Notes under the pieces: model-generated
What the model saw: only the letters and a program-made list of their open reading frames with translations
The model's database searches: none
Told to the model about the DNA's origin: nothing
Shown: positions 26,833 to 35,612 of the stretch, one piece after another
How the letters are laid out: each line of letters starts with the position of its first letter
Numbering within the stretch: the stretch's first letter is position 1
Origin: Pseudovibrio sp. Alg231-02
GTDB taxonomy: Bacteria > Pseudomonadota > Alphaproteobacteria > Rhizobiales > Stappiaceae
Assembly: GCF_900143565.1 (NCBI RefSeq)
Contig: NZ_FREX01000015.1
Span: forward strand, 203 to 64,202
Reading direction: 5' to 3'
Length of the DNA stretch: 64,000 nt
Program-made: the position numbers and the translations under genes

Positions 26833-27773
26833 CTCATTTTTCCTCGAAAGAGAAGCAGCAGGAAGAGAAGTCCGCCGAAGAATTCTACGGTAACACTCAG
26901 GGTAGACTGGCTTTTCAAAATGCGCTCAAAGACCGTCTGGCCGCTGACGAGAATGAGTGCAGCGATCAGAATAGAAGCCGGCAGCAAAATGCTGTGACGG
27001 TGGGTGTTCATGATAAAATGAGCAAGACTAGTCACCAACAAACCAAAGAAAGCAACAGGACCGACCAGCGCTGTTGAAACAGAAACCAGAGTGGCGACGA
27101 GGACCAGAACAGCGAAGCTTGCCCGCTCATAGTTTACGCCCAAATTGATCGCGTTGCTGCGTCCCAGTGCAATGACATCAAGGCTGTATCTAAGCCGCCA
27201 AATGATAAGGCAACACACTGAAACGAGCAGGATGCTGAGGCCGAGCAGGTCTTTGTCTACGCTGGAAAATTGAGCAAAACTTGCACCTTGCAAAATGGCG
27301 AAGTCGTTTGGATCGATAATCCTTTGCAGGAACCCTGTCAGACTTCGAAACAATACCCCGAAAATGATACCCACCAGAACCATACGATGAAGGTCCTGCC
27401 TGCCTTTTCCCATCACTGTTGAGAAGAGCAATACGGCTGCAAGCAACATAACACCTACTTCTGCGAGAAACTTGATTTGTCCATCAAGAGCGACGTAGGT
27501 GAACCCTCCGAGCATAAACACCAGCAGCGTTTGAACCAGCAGGTACAAGGCATCAAAGCCCATGATGGAGGGTGTTAAGATGCGGTTCCCGCTGATGGTT
27601 TGGAACAGAAGTGTTGCAACAGAAATTGAGACTGACACCAGCAAAAGTGCGAGTAGTTTTGTTCCCCGGAAAACAAGCAGGAAACTCCAGCTGCCTTTGG
27701 CGCCAAGAGTCATGAAAGCGATACAAGCAAGTGCCAGCAAAACGCTCAGGATAATGAGCTTTTTAGCGTGCAT
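26829..27773 (-). CDS. Ferric-siderophore ABC transporter, permease 2
   Basis: 314 residues from the ATG at 27773 (MHAKKLIILSVLLALACIAF). The longer frame to 27947 lies inside the preceding permease gene and lacks permease character. A BtuC/FecD-type permease with 8-9 membrane helices; the segment GPVAFFGLLVTSLAHFIM near the C-terminus is the conserved loop contacting the ATPase. It overlaps the stop of permease 1 by 11 bases, so translation is coupled. It forms the membrane channel with permease 1. Confidence 0.9.
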   Translation of the reverse strand: MHAKKLIILSVLLALACIAFMTLGAKGSWSFLLVFRGTKLLALLLVSVSISVATLLFQTISGNRILTPSIMGFDALYLLVQTLLVFMLGGFTYVALDGQIKFLAEVGVMLLAAVLLFSTVMGKGRQDLHRMVLVGIIFGVLFRSLTGFLQRIIDPNDFAILQGASFAQFSSVDKDLLGLSILLVSVCCLIIWRLRYSLDVIALGRSNAINLGVNYERASFAVLVLVATLVSVSTALVGPVAFFGLLVTSLAHFIMNTHRHSILLPASILIAALILVSGQTVFERILKSQSTLSVTVEFFGGLLFLLLLFRGKMR

Positions 27774-28716
27774 GAGCTGGTCTCGCATACAACAGATAGA
27801 GGAAAACGAAAGACCCGATGACGCCGAGTACCGTACCAACGGGTATCTCATAGGGGAAATGAACCAGACGCCCGATAAGATCGCATACAAGCACCAGAAG
27901 CGCGCCGAGCACTGCGACCCACGGCAAGCTGGCCCGCAGGTTGTCACCCATCAATCTGCGGGCGATGTTTGGCACAACCAGCCCCACAAATGGGATCATG
28001 CCCACAGTGACAACAACCAGTGACGTTGAAAGTGCCAATATAAACAGGCCGACAATCACGACTTGCTTGTAATTGAGGCCCAGATTGACGCTGGCATCTT
28101 TGCCCATGCCGATGATGGTGAATTGATCAGCCACAACATATGTGAGGATTGCCAGTACGCCACAAAGCCACAAGAGCTCATAGCGGCCACGTAAGATGCC
28201 GGAGAACTCTCCGCTCATCCATGTCCCCTGAAACTGCAGCATTTCTGTTTGAAAAGCGATGAAGATGGTCAAGGCTTCCACGATGCCGCTGAAGATCAAG
28301 CCAACGAGTGGCACGAGCAATGGAGATGTTACGGGCAATCTGGAGATCATCGCCAAGAAGACAGCCATGCCGATCATCGCTGTTATGGACGCGACAATCA
28401 TCTTCACAATCAATGGGCTACCCGGATAAAGCAGTGTCACAAGCAAAATGCCCAGTGCTGCACTTTGAGCTGTGCCAACGCTGGAAGGCTCCACAAAGCT
28501 GTTTCGGGCGAGCATTTGCATGACAGCACCTGAAACAGCAAGGGATGCACCTGTCAAAACAACTGCCAATGTGCGCGGAATTCTACTGATAAAAAAGAGG
28601 TCAATGTTCTGAGGGGTTTGCCACCAGTCAGAGAGGGAGATCTCTTTGACACCAACGAATAAGCTGAAGCAGGAAAGCGCGAACAGAGCGACGATAGCAA
28701 CGCCGATGTTTTTCAT
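27763..28716 (-). CDS. Ferric-siderophore ABC transporter, permease 1
   Basis: 317 residues, BtuC/FepD-type. It shows RIPRTLAVVLTGASLAVSGAVMQ near the N-terminus, the family hallmark, and a conserved C-terminal loop GMIPFVGLVVPNIARRLMG that docks the ATPase. It is followed without gap by permease 2 and preceded 59 bases upstream by the binding-protein gene. Confidence 0.92.
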   Translation of the reverse strand: MKNIGVAIVALFALSCFSLFVGVKEISLSDWWQTPQNIDLFFISRIPRTLAVVLTGASLAVSGAVMQMLARNSFVEPSSVGTAQSAALGILLVTLLYPGSPLIVKMIVASITAMIGMAVFLAMISRLPVTSPLLVPLVGLIFSGIVEALTIFIAFQTEMLQFQGTWMSGEFSGILRGRYELLWLCGVLAILTYVVADQFTIIGMGKDASVNLGLNYKQVVIVGLFILALSTSLVVVTVGMIPFVGLVVPNIARRLMGDNLRASLPWVAVLGALLVLVCDLIGRLVHFPYEIPVGTVLGVIGSFVFLYLLYARPAHAR

Positions 28717-28775
28717 GGGACACCAAGGAAATGGCTAGAGCTGAGCAGCACTTGCCCAGCTCTTGGCGAGAACTA

Positions 28776-29684
28776 TTATTTATTGAAGGCTTCAATCAGC
28801 TGTTTGAAGATGCGTGTGGTTGCCTGATAGCCACCTTGCGCGATGTAAGTCGCTGCCGGATCAAGGTAGATCACTTGCTCCTTCTTCCATGCTGTTGTGC
28901 TGGTCACAAGTTCATTGTCCAAGACCTGACGCGCGTTTTCAGCATCACTTCCAATTGCTGTTGCGCGATCCATCACCAGAAGCCAGTCAGGATTGGCCTT
29001 TTGAATGTATTCGAAGGACACCGCTTCTCCATGAGATGCAACGGCAACCTCAGCCATTGCCGGTTCAATTTTCAGTTCATCATGGAACCAGCCGAACCGT
29101 GAGCCCGGGCCGAATACGGAGACTTTAGGGCCGTTGGTGAGAACGAAAAGCGCCTTGCCCTTGCCTTTAACTGAAGCTTTCACTTGTTCTAGCAACTTGT
29201 TGTAATTACTAGTAAGTTGCGTTGCTTCCTTTTGCTTGTTAAAGACTTTTCCGTAGGCTTCCAGATGCGCGAGCAGCGTTGCTGAAACCTCTGAAGAACT
29301 TGGCGTCATATCGATGGTTGGCGCGAGTTCAGACAATGGCTTTGCCTGTTTACTGGAACGGCCGCCAACGATGATCAGTTCAGGCTCAAGCGCATTGATT
29401 GCCTCGAAATCGGGCTCAAACAGAGTTCCGATGACGTCTGCCTCAGACTGAACGTTATCAAGGTAATCGACATACATTTTGTTGACGACGCCTGCTGGTT
29501 GAACACCAAGTGCATTCAGGTTGTCGACCGCTCCGATGTCAAACACAATCAGATTTTTGGGCTCAACAACGACGCTGGCTTTGCCATTGGCGGTGTTGAT
29601 TTCGACCTGATCTGAAAGGGCTGGAGAAGCTGCGAGGGCGAGGCAGGCGAAAGCGGCAACCGATCTCGTTACACGATGAAACAT
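28776..29684 (-). CDS. Periplasmic siderophore-binding protein
   Basis: 302 residues with a signal peptide (MFHRVTRSVAAFACLALAASPALS). Class III substrate-binding fold: an N-lobe with LIVFDIGAVDNLNALGV and LEPELIIVGGRSSKQAKPLS, a long linking helix, and a C-lobe with FGPGSRFGWFHDELKIEPA. It resembles FatB/CeuE/YclQ proteins for catecholate or mixed siderophores. There is no lipobox Cys, so it is soluble. It delivers the ferric complex to the two permeases encoded downstream. The 156 bases upstream, before the esterase gene, probably carry a promoter, since the esterase is transcribed toward it. Confidence 0.92.
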   Translation of the reverse strand: MFHRVTRSVAAFACLALAASPALSDQVEINTANGKASVVVEPKNLIVFDIGAVDNLNALGVQPAGVVNKMYVDYLDNVQSEADVIGTLFEPDFEAINALEPELIIVGGRSSKQAKPLSELAPTIDMTPSSSEVSATLLAHLEAYGKVFNKQKEATQLTSNYNKLLEQVKASVKGKGKALFVLTNGPKVSVFGPGSRFGWFHDELKIEPAMAEVAVASHGEAVSFEYIQKANPDWLLVMDRATAIGSDAENARQVLDNELVTSTTAWKKEQVIYLDPAATYIAQGGYQATTRIFKQLIEAFNK

Positions 29685-29840
29685 TTCTAACTCCGTTGGA
29701 TAGATGTCTCATGGCTTGGCATCAGAGCCTGGCTGTTGAGCTTTGTCTCTATCTAAAATCAAAAAATAAGGATGTCCAATAATACCTGAAGTTTACACTC
29801 AGATTTTTATGCGATTGCATCTAAACGAGATTTCAACCCG

Positions 29841-31439
29841 TCATGGAGCGCCCTTCCCGATCAAAAAAACAAGGCCATCACTGAGAATGGTTTGCCATGA
29901 GAATAAGTCGTGGCCTGCTGCATAGGCTTCCAGCTTCACCTCATAATTCCTGGCAAGCAGAACGTCTCTAAGATGCTGATTGGACTGTAGTATCCCTCGA
30001 TCTCCGCCGACTACACTCTTTTCAAAGAGCCCCGCGCTGAGGAAAAAACGGATATCTTGACGGGGAGTATTTGCAATGAGGTTCGCGACGTAATTCTCTT
30101 CATTCTCCTCTGAGTACCAATAGGATCCGGAGATGGAGAGAACATTTCCAAAGTGTTGCGGATAGCGTAGAGAGATGGTGCTGGACGCAAGGCCTCCAAA
30201 ACTGGAGCCTGCCAAAATGGTTCTTTCTGGTGTAGCGGATATGCCAAGCTCTGCCTCTGCAAATGGCAATAGTTCTTCCGCCACAAACGCAGCGAACTGA
30301 GCGTTGTTAGGCAGCTCCTGAGTTCGTGTTTTTGAATCTATATGAGATATAAATACGGCTGCTAATGGCGGAATTGCGCCGTCTGCGACCATGTTATCCA
30401 GAATGTCCGGAACAGAGATACGGCCTTTATAGTGTTCTGCATCAAACATGATGAGCAGCGGAGCAGTTGCTTTTGATGCTTCATAGCCGACAGAACGATA
30501 TAGCCAAATATCACGTTTGTTCCCAAGGGTTTTGCTATCAATCTTGGAATGTGTGACCTGACCTTTTGCGACTGTCTGATTGCCGAGAAAATGGCCAGGT
30601 TCAGCTGCTGGCAAAAGCACCGTAGAGTGTTGACTATAAGGATCAATTGCGTCTGCTGGCCAAGGGTGCTTGTTGAGCGGGTCTGCTGCCAGAGTTGCCA
30701 GAATCGCTCTCCGTCGTTCCATCCAAGTGCCTGAAATCACCGGCACATCAACAGCAAGTTGATAGGAAAGCCGCGTGGTGTTGGGAACGACAAATGATTT
30801 GAACCAGACGTCACTGCCTGCAAGCTGCTCAAGTTCCTCATGATTGCTTGTTGGGGCACCAAGAAGGCGGACACCAGTTCTGGCGCCTCTGGCAAGAAAT
30901 GTCAGGATACTCTTGTTGTTCCCGTTGTCTTCAATGAGCGGCGTGCCTTTTTGTTCAATCTCAGTCCAGAAGACATCCGTTGAGTTGCCTGATTTCAGGT
31001 GATCTGCAAGGTTGGCAATACGCGGGCTAAGGTATTCATTTTGTTCTATATTCTGATGCTCAGCACCAACTTGTTTGATGATAGACAGCGTGTAGTGCCC
31101 GGTTTCAATTGCAGAGACTTTAAGATTGATTGGCGCATCCTCTACGACGAGCAAGAATGGTGAACGGCCAGCGTTTGAAAAAACAAACCTGCGGATGTGA
31201 GCACCAGTCAATCGGTTGATACTGTCCAGGTTAAAACGGCCAGAATTCACTTGCCAGCCAAGTTCTATGTAGTCCCCGGTTTCCGCCTGCAGCTCAAAGA
31301 CTTCCTCTCGGCCTTGCTGAAGAAACCGTGTTTCAGTCGTACTTTCCGTTTTTGAAAGGTCGAGTGCTGACCCTGAAGACACAGTTTGAGACATCATAAA
31401 AACCACTAAGCTGATTATCGGTTTCTTAAATGAAAACAT
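29841..31439 (-). CDS. Exported enterobactin-esterase-like hydrolase
   Basis: 532 residues. Signal peptide MFSFKKPIISLVVFMMSQTV...SGSA, then a beta-rich N-terminal region (~30-125), a Fes-like N-domain and, from ~270, an esterase-D alpha/beta hydrolase. The nucleophile elbow is GSSFGG with Ser413; the acid is probably in the DAEHYKGR region or later; a catalytic-type His sits in AGHDLFSW near 512. The IroE/BesA/Fes family hydrolyses catecholate trilactone or tri-ester siderophores to free iron. Export means it acts in the periplasm, as IroE does. It lies between the receptor and transport genes, so the complete route is receptor, esterase, binding protein, permeases. Confidence 0.88.
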   Translation of the reverse strand: MFSFKKPIISLVVFMMSQTVSSGSALDLSKTESTTETRFLQQGREEVFELQAETGDYIELGWQVNSGRFNLDSINRLTGAHIRRFVFSNAGRSPFLLVVEDAPINLKVSAIETGHYTLSIIKQVGAEHQNIEQNEYLSPRIANLADHLKSGNSTDVFWTEIEQKGTPLIEDNGNNKSILTFLARGARTGVRLLGAPTSNHEELEQLAGSDVWFKSFVVPNTTRLSYQLAVDVPVISGTWMERRRAILATLAADPLNKHPWPADAIDPYSQHSTVLLPAAEPGHFLGNQTVAKGQVTHSKIDSKTLGNKRDIWLYRSVGYEASKATAPLLIMFDAEHYKGRISVPDILDNMVADGAIPPLAAVFISHIDSKTRTQELPNNAQFAAFVAEELLPFAEAELGISATPERTILAGSSFGGLASSTISLRYPQHFGNVLSISGSYWYSEENEENYVANLIANTPRQDIRFFLSAGLFEKSVVGGDRGILQSNQHLRDVLLARNYEVKLEAYAAGHDLFSWQTILSDGLVFLIGKGAP

Positions 31440-31505
31440 AGTGATACACCTCTACGCATTGAAGGTGAGCGTGGGCCCACCTCCTTGCTCCTTCATTATT
31501 AGAGA

Positions 31506-33542
31506 TCAGAAACGAGTGGTGCCTGAGATGAAGTAGCGGCGACCGTCAACATTGAATTCATCCCAATCCGTTTTCAGGATCTGATTGTCAGCAATGTTTA
31601 GAACGCCAGCGCGCAACGTGAAGTTCTCATTGACGTCATAGCGACCTGTGAAATCTGCAGTGATGTAACCGTCTACTTTGCGGGCAAATGCCATGTCACC
31701 GTTGGCGGGAACCGAGGTGTATTGTTCGCCTACGTAGTTGGCAGATAACGCGAAACTGAGTTTTTCACTGAAATTGTAATCCAGTTTAACGTTTGCGGTA
31801 TGCTCTGGCTGGAAGGCAAGCGGTGCATCGTTGGCGCTTGTGTTTTTTGCATCCAGATAGGTGTAGTTGGCAGAGACAGTCAGCTCATCTGTTGGACGCA
31901 GGGTCAGGTTGGCTTCTATCCCCATTGTGCGAGCTTCTTCAATGTTTTCAAACTTGAAGATCGGTTTGCCATCTGCAGTGAGACCAACATAGTTGGAATA
32001 GGTCTGAGCAACCGCAACATCAGCTGTTCTGGCGGGTGGAAACTGGATCATGTCTTTGATCGTATTATGGAAACTGGTTAGCCCAACACTCCATTTTGCT
32101 TCGTCATATTTGAAGCCAACCTCAAAGCTACTGCCCAGTTCCGGGTTCAAATCTTCAGCGCCTTCTAAGAAACAATCCCCTCCGCATGAGACCTGTTTCC
32201 AATTGGGGGACAGCTGCAGAAGTGTTGGGGCTTTGAAGGATGAGGACCAGCCGCCTTTGAATGTCAGGGCTTGTGTGAGGTGATAAACACCGTAAACGCG
32301 GGGGCTGGCGTTCCAGCCGAATTTTTCGTGTTTGTCCAGACGGCCTCCGAGTGTAACCTCGAAATCCTCTGTGATTTCAAGACGGTCTTCAATGAAGGCT
32401 GCGGCTTGCCAGAGGGAACTGTCTGACCCGCCCTCGCCTACAAGTACATACTTGTCTTCGAGGGATTGATGTTGGTAAGTCGCGCCGACGGTGATGAAGT
32501 TCGGGACCAGAAGATCTGCGTCAAAGCTGACTTTGCCATCGCCATTGAAGTTATAGGCTGTGTTCGGCATATCGTCGCCAGCGGTGTTTCCGTGGCCGTA
32601 GGAGTTGTCGATACGGTCACCAAAGACACGCAGCTCAGTCTCACCAAACTCGTAGGAGCCGTGATGAGTTATGCCCGCTGAGTATCTGTCCAATGTTGTC
32701 TTATCGTGTGTGCGCTTGCTGTAACCTGCGCTAAAATCAACGGAATTTTCTTGGTTTACATCCCAGGTCACAGTCGTATCAAGGTGTTTGTTATCACTCT
32801 TGGCAAAGCCTGCATTAGCCCGCCCGCTTGCACTGTCAGGGTTCAGAGAGCTTGAATCTTTGCGGCGAAAATCCCAGCTGCCGTAGGTTCGCATAAAGAG
32901 TTTGTCTTTGAGGATTGGACCTGAAAGATTGAAACCCGTACGGCCATAATCACCGGATTTGCGGTTTTCCTGAAGGGTATATTCGTTGGTAAGTGAGCCG
33001 TGCCACTCTTCGGTTTCCTTCTTGGTGATGATGTTGACAACACCACCGATTGCATCTGAACCGTAGAGTGAGGACATAGGACCGCGAACGATTTCAATAC
33101 GTTCGACGGCTTCGAGTGGAACCCAGCCGGAATCGTAGTCGTTTCCGCGGAAGGCGTTTGGAGCGGAGGTGACGCGTTTTCCGTCTATCAGAAACAACGT
33201 GTAATTCTCGTTCAGTCCGCGGATCTGCACTTTGCTTTGATTACCTGCTCTGTTGAACGTGAGACCTTCTACACTTTCCAGAAGGGAACGAACGTCACGA
33301 GCCCCCTGATTTTCCAAGTCATCTGCGGTGATAACGGAGATACTTGCTGGCGCGTTCTTGTAGGTCACTTCAGAAGCTGAGGCTGTGACGACCACTTCAT
33401 CCAGCAGTTTATTCTCCTGAGCGGACGCCGCTGAAGCGCAAGTCAGCGCGGTGGAAACCAATAAAAGGTTTAGTGCGTTCATTTGCGTTTTTTGCGTGAA
33501 ACGGGCGTTCTTAAGTGCTCTATCAACGTCGCGGCTAGACAT
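31506..33542 (-). CDS. TonB-dependent siderophore receptor (catecholate type)
   Basis: The start at 33542 is chosen for its GGAGA site eight bases upstream; the frame is open to 33620 without a ribosome-binding site. A ~678-residue outer-membrane receptor. Signal peptide ending near ALTCASAASA, TonB box around DEVVVTA, plug domain with ITADDLENQGARDVRSLL, IRGLNENYTLFLIDGKRV and RGPMSSLYGSDAIGGVVNI, then a 22-strand barrel ending in FISGTTRF. It looks like FepA/IrgA/BfrA-type receptors. It diverges from an AraC-type activator across a 173-base promoter region, which suggests siderophore-induced expression in addition to iron control. Confidence 0.93.
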   Translation of the reverse strand: MSSRDVDRALKNARFTQKTQMNALNLLLVSTALTCASAASAQENKLLDEVVVTASASEVTYKNAPASISVITADDLENQGARDVRSLLESVEGLTFNRAGNQSKVQIRGLNENYTLFLIDGKRVTSAPNAFRGNDYDSGWVPLEAVERIEIVRGPMSSLYGSDAIGGVVNIITKKETEEWHGSLTNEYTLQENRKSGDYGRTGFNLSGPILKDKLFMRTYGSWDFRRKDSSSLNPDSASGRANAGFAKSDNKHLDTTVTWDVNQENSVDFSAGYSKRTHDKTTLDRYSAGITHHGSYEFGETELRVFGDRIDNSYGHGNTAGDDMPNTAYNFNGDGKVSFDADLLVPNFITVGATYQHQSLEDKYVLVGEGGSDSSLWQAAAFIEDRLEITEDFEVTLGGRLDKHEKFGWNASPRVYGVYHLTQALTFKGGWSSSFKAPTLLQLSPNWKQVSCGGDCFLEGAEDLNPELGSSFEVGFKYDEAKWSVGLTSFHNTIKDMIQFPPARTADVAVAQTYSNYVGLTADGKPIFKFENIEEARTMGIEANLTLRPTDELTVSANYTYLDAKNTSANDAPLAFQPEHTANVKLDYNFSEKLSFALSANYVGEQYTSVPANGDMAFARKVDGYITADFTGRYDVNENFTLRAGVLNIADNQILKTDWDEFNVDGRRYFISGTTRF

Positions 33543-33701
33543 CGAAACATTCTCCAATCGTATCCGCGCGACAGCACAACACCATGAGCGCTCGCAGTGT
33601 GTGGCGAGCACTTTGGGCACCTCTTTACCGAGATGTTCGTGAGCTGGAAGGTCGCGCTGGACTTACTTCATTTATACGAAGTTTTAAACTTGACTTCAAA
33701 A

Positions 33702-33720
33702 CTCATAATATATTTATGAG
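33702..33720. promoter_or_regulatory. Palindrome over the AraC start codon
   Basis: CTCATAA-TATAT-TTATGAG, a perfect 7-bp inverted repeat that includes the ATG at 33716. It may be an iron-regulator or auto-regulation site controlling the divergent receptor/regulator pair. A second imperfect repeat (AGTTTT...AAAACT) lies just upstream. Confidence 0.45.
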
Positions 33721-34666
33721 GGGGCGTTCGTCGATTGGAAATGCATTGGCGTGTGCGCCAAAAACATATCCATTCGCGCCAGTGAAAAGTCAGGGAGCAC
33801 TTTCTGTGCAGATTGAGCAGCAGATCCGAGTCAAAGTCCTGGATGAGACAATGGGCCATCATGAAAATGAAAGTTTGGTGGAGCTCTCACCTATTTTCCA
33901 GATTTTCATTTATCTGGAAGGTCAGCAGCAGTTTTACATTGATGATGTTTATTTTGATCTGGATGCCGGGGATCGCGAAACACCCAAGCCTCAGGCTCTG
34001 CTGTTCAACCTGCGAAAACCTGCCAATTTGCGCCTGAAGCCGAGTGAGGCCGGGCACTCGCTGCGCAAGGTTGGCATTGCAGCTCAACCGGACTGGTACG
34101 GTGCAATTGGGTTTCAGGCCTCTGCTCTTTCTGCGGAAGTGCGGAGTTTTATGAATGGCCACCTGAACTACTTCATCTGGCAGCCGGATGAGCGTATGGT
34201 GGACTGTGCTGCGCGGATTTTGGCTATGACGAATGATGGGGCTGATGAAATCGGTGGCCTTCAACGGCAAGCCGAGGCGTTTGGCTTGATGTCTCAGAGC
34301 TGTGCTCACTTGCAGGGGGCCGTCCAGGCCGAGAAGCGGGAAGCGGACAGTCAGTTACGGATCAAAGGATTGAAGGTGCGGGAATTTCTGCTGGAGCATC
34401 TGGAGGAAGACCTTTCCATCGAGCGGATCTCTAAAGAAACGGGCCTTAGCAAACGAAGCATTCAGCGCCACTTCAAGGAAAAGTACAATCTGACTGTCTC
34501 TGATTTCATTCGTAAACAGCGTTTGGAGAAGGCGCGGCAAGCCATCAACAAAGGCGGCATTACTGTTTCTGAGGCTGCCTATATGGCGGGATATAACAGC
34601 CCGTCCAGCTTTAGCAATGCCTTTAAGCGGATCTATGGATCAGCGCCCAAGACCTGGCGAACATAG
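33716..34666 (+). CDS. AraC-family regulator of siderophore uptake
   Basis: 316 residues from the ATG at 33716; the frame opens at 33584, but that would leave almost no promoter space and reads through AT-rich regulatory DNA. The N-terminal ~200 residues are a beta-rich sensor domain. The C-terminal ~100 residues carry two helix-turn-helix motifs: DLSIERISKETGLSKRSIQR and ITVSEAAYMAGYNSPSSFSN, ending in FKRIYGSAPKTWR. It resembles PchR/YbtA-type activators that respond to an internalised ferric siderophore. Divergent orientation from the receptor makes that gene the likely target. No clear ribosome-binding site precedes the chosen ATG. Confidence 0.85.
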   Translation: MRGRSSIGNALACAPKTYPFAPVKSQGALSVQIEQQIRVKVLDETMGHHENESLVELSPIFQIFIYLEGQQQFYIDDVYFDLDAGDRETPKPQALLFNLRKPANLRLKPSEAGHSLRKVGIAAQPDWYGAIGFQASALSAEVRSFMNGHLNYFIWQPDERMVDCAARILAMTNDGADEIGGLQRQAEAFGLMSQSCAHLQGAVQAEKREADSQLRIKGLKVREFLLEHLEEDLSIERISKETGLSKRSIQRHFKEKYNLTVSDFIRKQRLEKARQAINKGGITVSEAAYMAGYNSPSSFSNAFKRIYGSAPKTWRT

Positions 34667-34738
34667 GGCCTGAGCTCCCAAAATGGTCATTTGTGAAACT
34701 GCTAATCACTTGCAATTGCTAAGATAATTCTTCTCAAA

Positions 34739-34752
34739 TTGACTTTGGTCAA
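34739..34752. promoter_or_regulatory. FNR/CRP-type palindrome before ferritin
   Basis: TTGAC-TTTG-GTCAA, perfect symmetry in both five-base arms, 60 bases upstream of the ferritin start. The pattern belongs to the CRP/FNR/NNR group. A Fur-like AT-rich stretch (TTGCAATTGCTAAGATAATT) lies just upstream. Confidence 0.5.
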
Positions 34753-34811
34753 AGCGAATAGTTTGTAGCTCTTCAAATCTGTCTCCACAAAACTACTGAT
34801 TGGAGAATCCG

Positions 34812-35306
34812 ATGAAGCTCAACACCAAAGTCGCAGAAGCTCTTAACCAGCAAATCAATGCTGAGCTGAGTGCCTCTTACGTTTATCTCGCTGTGGCTGC
34901 CTACTTTGATTCCATTGAGCTGCCAGGTTTTGCAAAGTGGTTCCGTCTTCATTCAAAAGAAGAGACTGACCATGCAATGCGCATTTATGACTTCATCGTG
35001 AAACGGGACTCCCGCGTTACTCTGGAAGGCATATCTGCTCCTACTGTTGAATTTGATTCAGCACAGGCAGCTATTGAGCTGGCCATGAAAATGGAAGTGA
35101 AGGTCACGTCGCAAATCCATGCTCTGTTTGATCTCGCCCATGATGAAAAGGAATATGGGACGCAGAACATGCTGCACTGGTTCCTTGAAGAGCAGATTGA
35201 AGAAGAAGATCTGTTCCGCCGTGTTCTGGACCAGGTGAAAGCTGCTGGTGATGACCGTTGGCACCTGCTGACACTTGATGATCAGATGGGCCAGCGCCAA
35301 GCTTAA
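34812..35306 (+). CDS. ftnA: Bacterial non-haem ferritin
   Basis: 164 residues from the ATG at 34812, which has GGAGA 7 bases upstream. A four-helix ferritin with the ferroxidase ligands in place: Glu in INAELSASYVY, Glu and His in KEETDHAM, and the later Glu and Gln of the EKEYGTQNMLHWFLEEQIEEE region. It oxidises Fe2+ and stores it as ferric mineral in a 24-mer, protecting against iron-driven damage. It lies between two TonB receptor genes and is followed by a strong terminator, so it is probably monocistronic. The paired storage and uptake context supports common iron control. Confidence 0.95.
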   Translation: MKLNTKVAEALNQQINAELSASYVYLAVAAYFDSIELPGFAKWFRLHSKEETDHAMRIYDFIVKRDSRVTLEGISAPTVEFDSAQAAIELAMKMEVKVTSQIHALFDLAHDEKEYGTQNMLHWFLEEQIEEEDLFRRVLDQVKAAGDDRWHLLTLDDQMGQRQA

Positions 35307-35322
35307 ATTTCTTTTTATTGTA

Positions 35323-35357
35323 AGCCCCCGCTATGCTTTTAGCGGGGGCTTTTTTTG
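35323..35357 (+). terminator. Rho-independent terminator after ferritin
   Basis: AGCCCCCGCT - ATGCTTTT - AGCGGGGGCT followed by six or more T. A perfect 10-bp GC-rich stem: textbook intrinsic terminator. Confidence 0.95.
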
Positions 35358-35494
35358 TTTTGCGCCCGGTGATCTTTGAACACTTCCTGTCAAATTCAGC
35401 GGATACACACAGATCAGATTTTGATAAAAATTACATAACACATTGCATTTTATGGTGATTTCAATTCATTAATCGTGTCGCAAACGTTTATGTA

Positions 35495-35516
35495 TATAGA
35501 TGCACTTGCATCTATA
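35495..35516. promoter_or_regulatory. 22-bp palindrome upstream of the second TonB receptor
   Basis: TATAGATGCA-CT-TGCATCTATA: perfect 10-bp arms around a two-base centre, 97 bases before the receptor start codon. It is a probable dimeric repressor site; the regulator is unknown. The first 12 bases recur at 46386-46397, without the second arm. Confidence 0.65.
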
Positions 35517-35612
35517 ATTACGCTCCAATATACCCTCGCGCATAAACATGAGTAATTATCTCATATTTGATTCGCCGTAGGTAATACGGCCAATATGTGG
35601 GTGGGGATCCTA

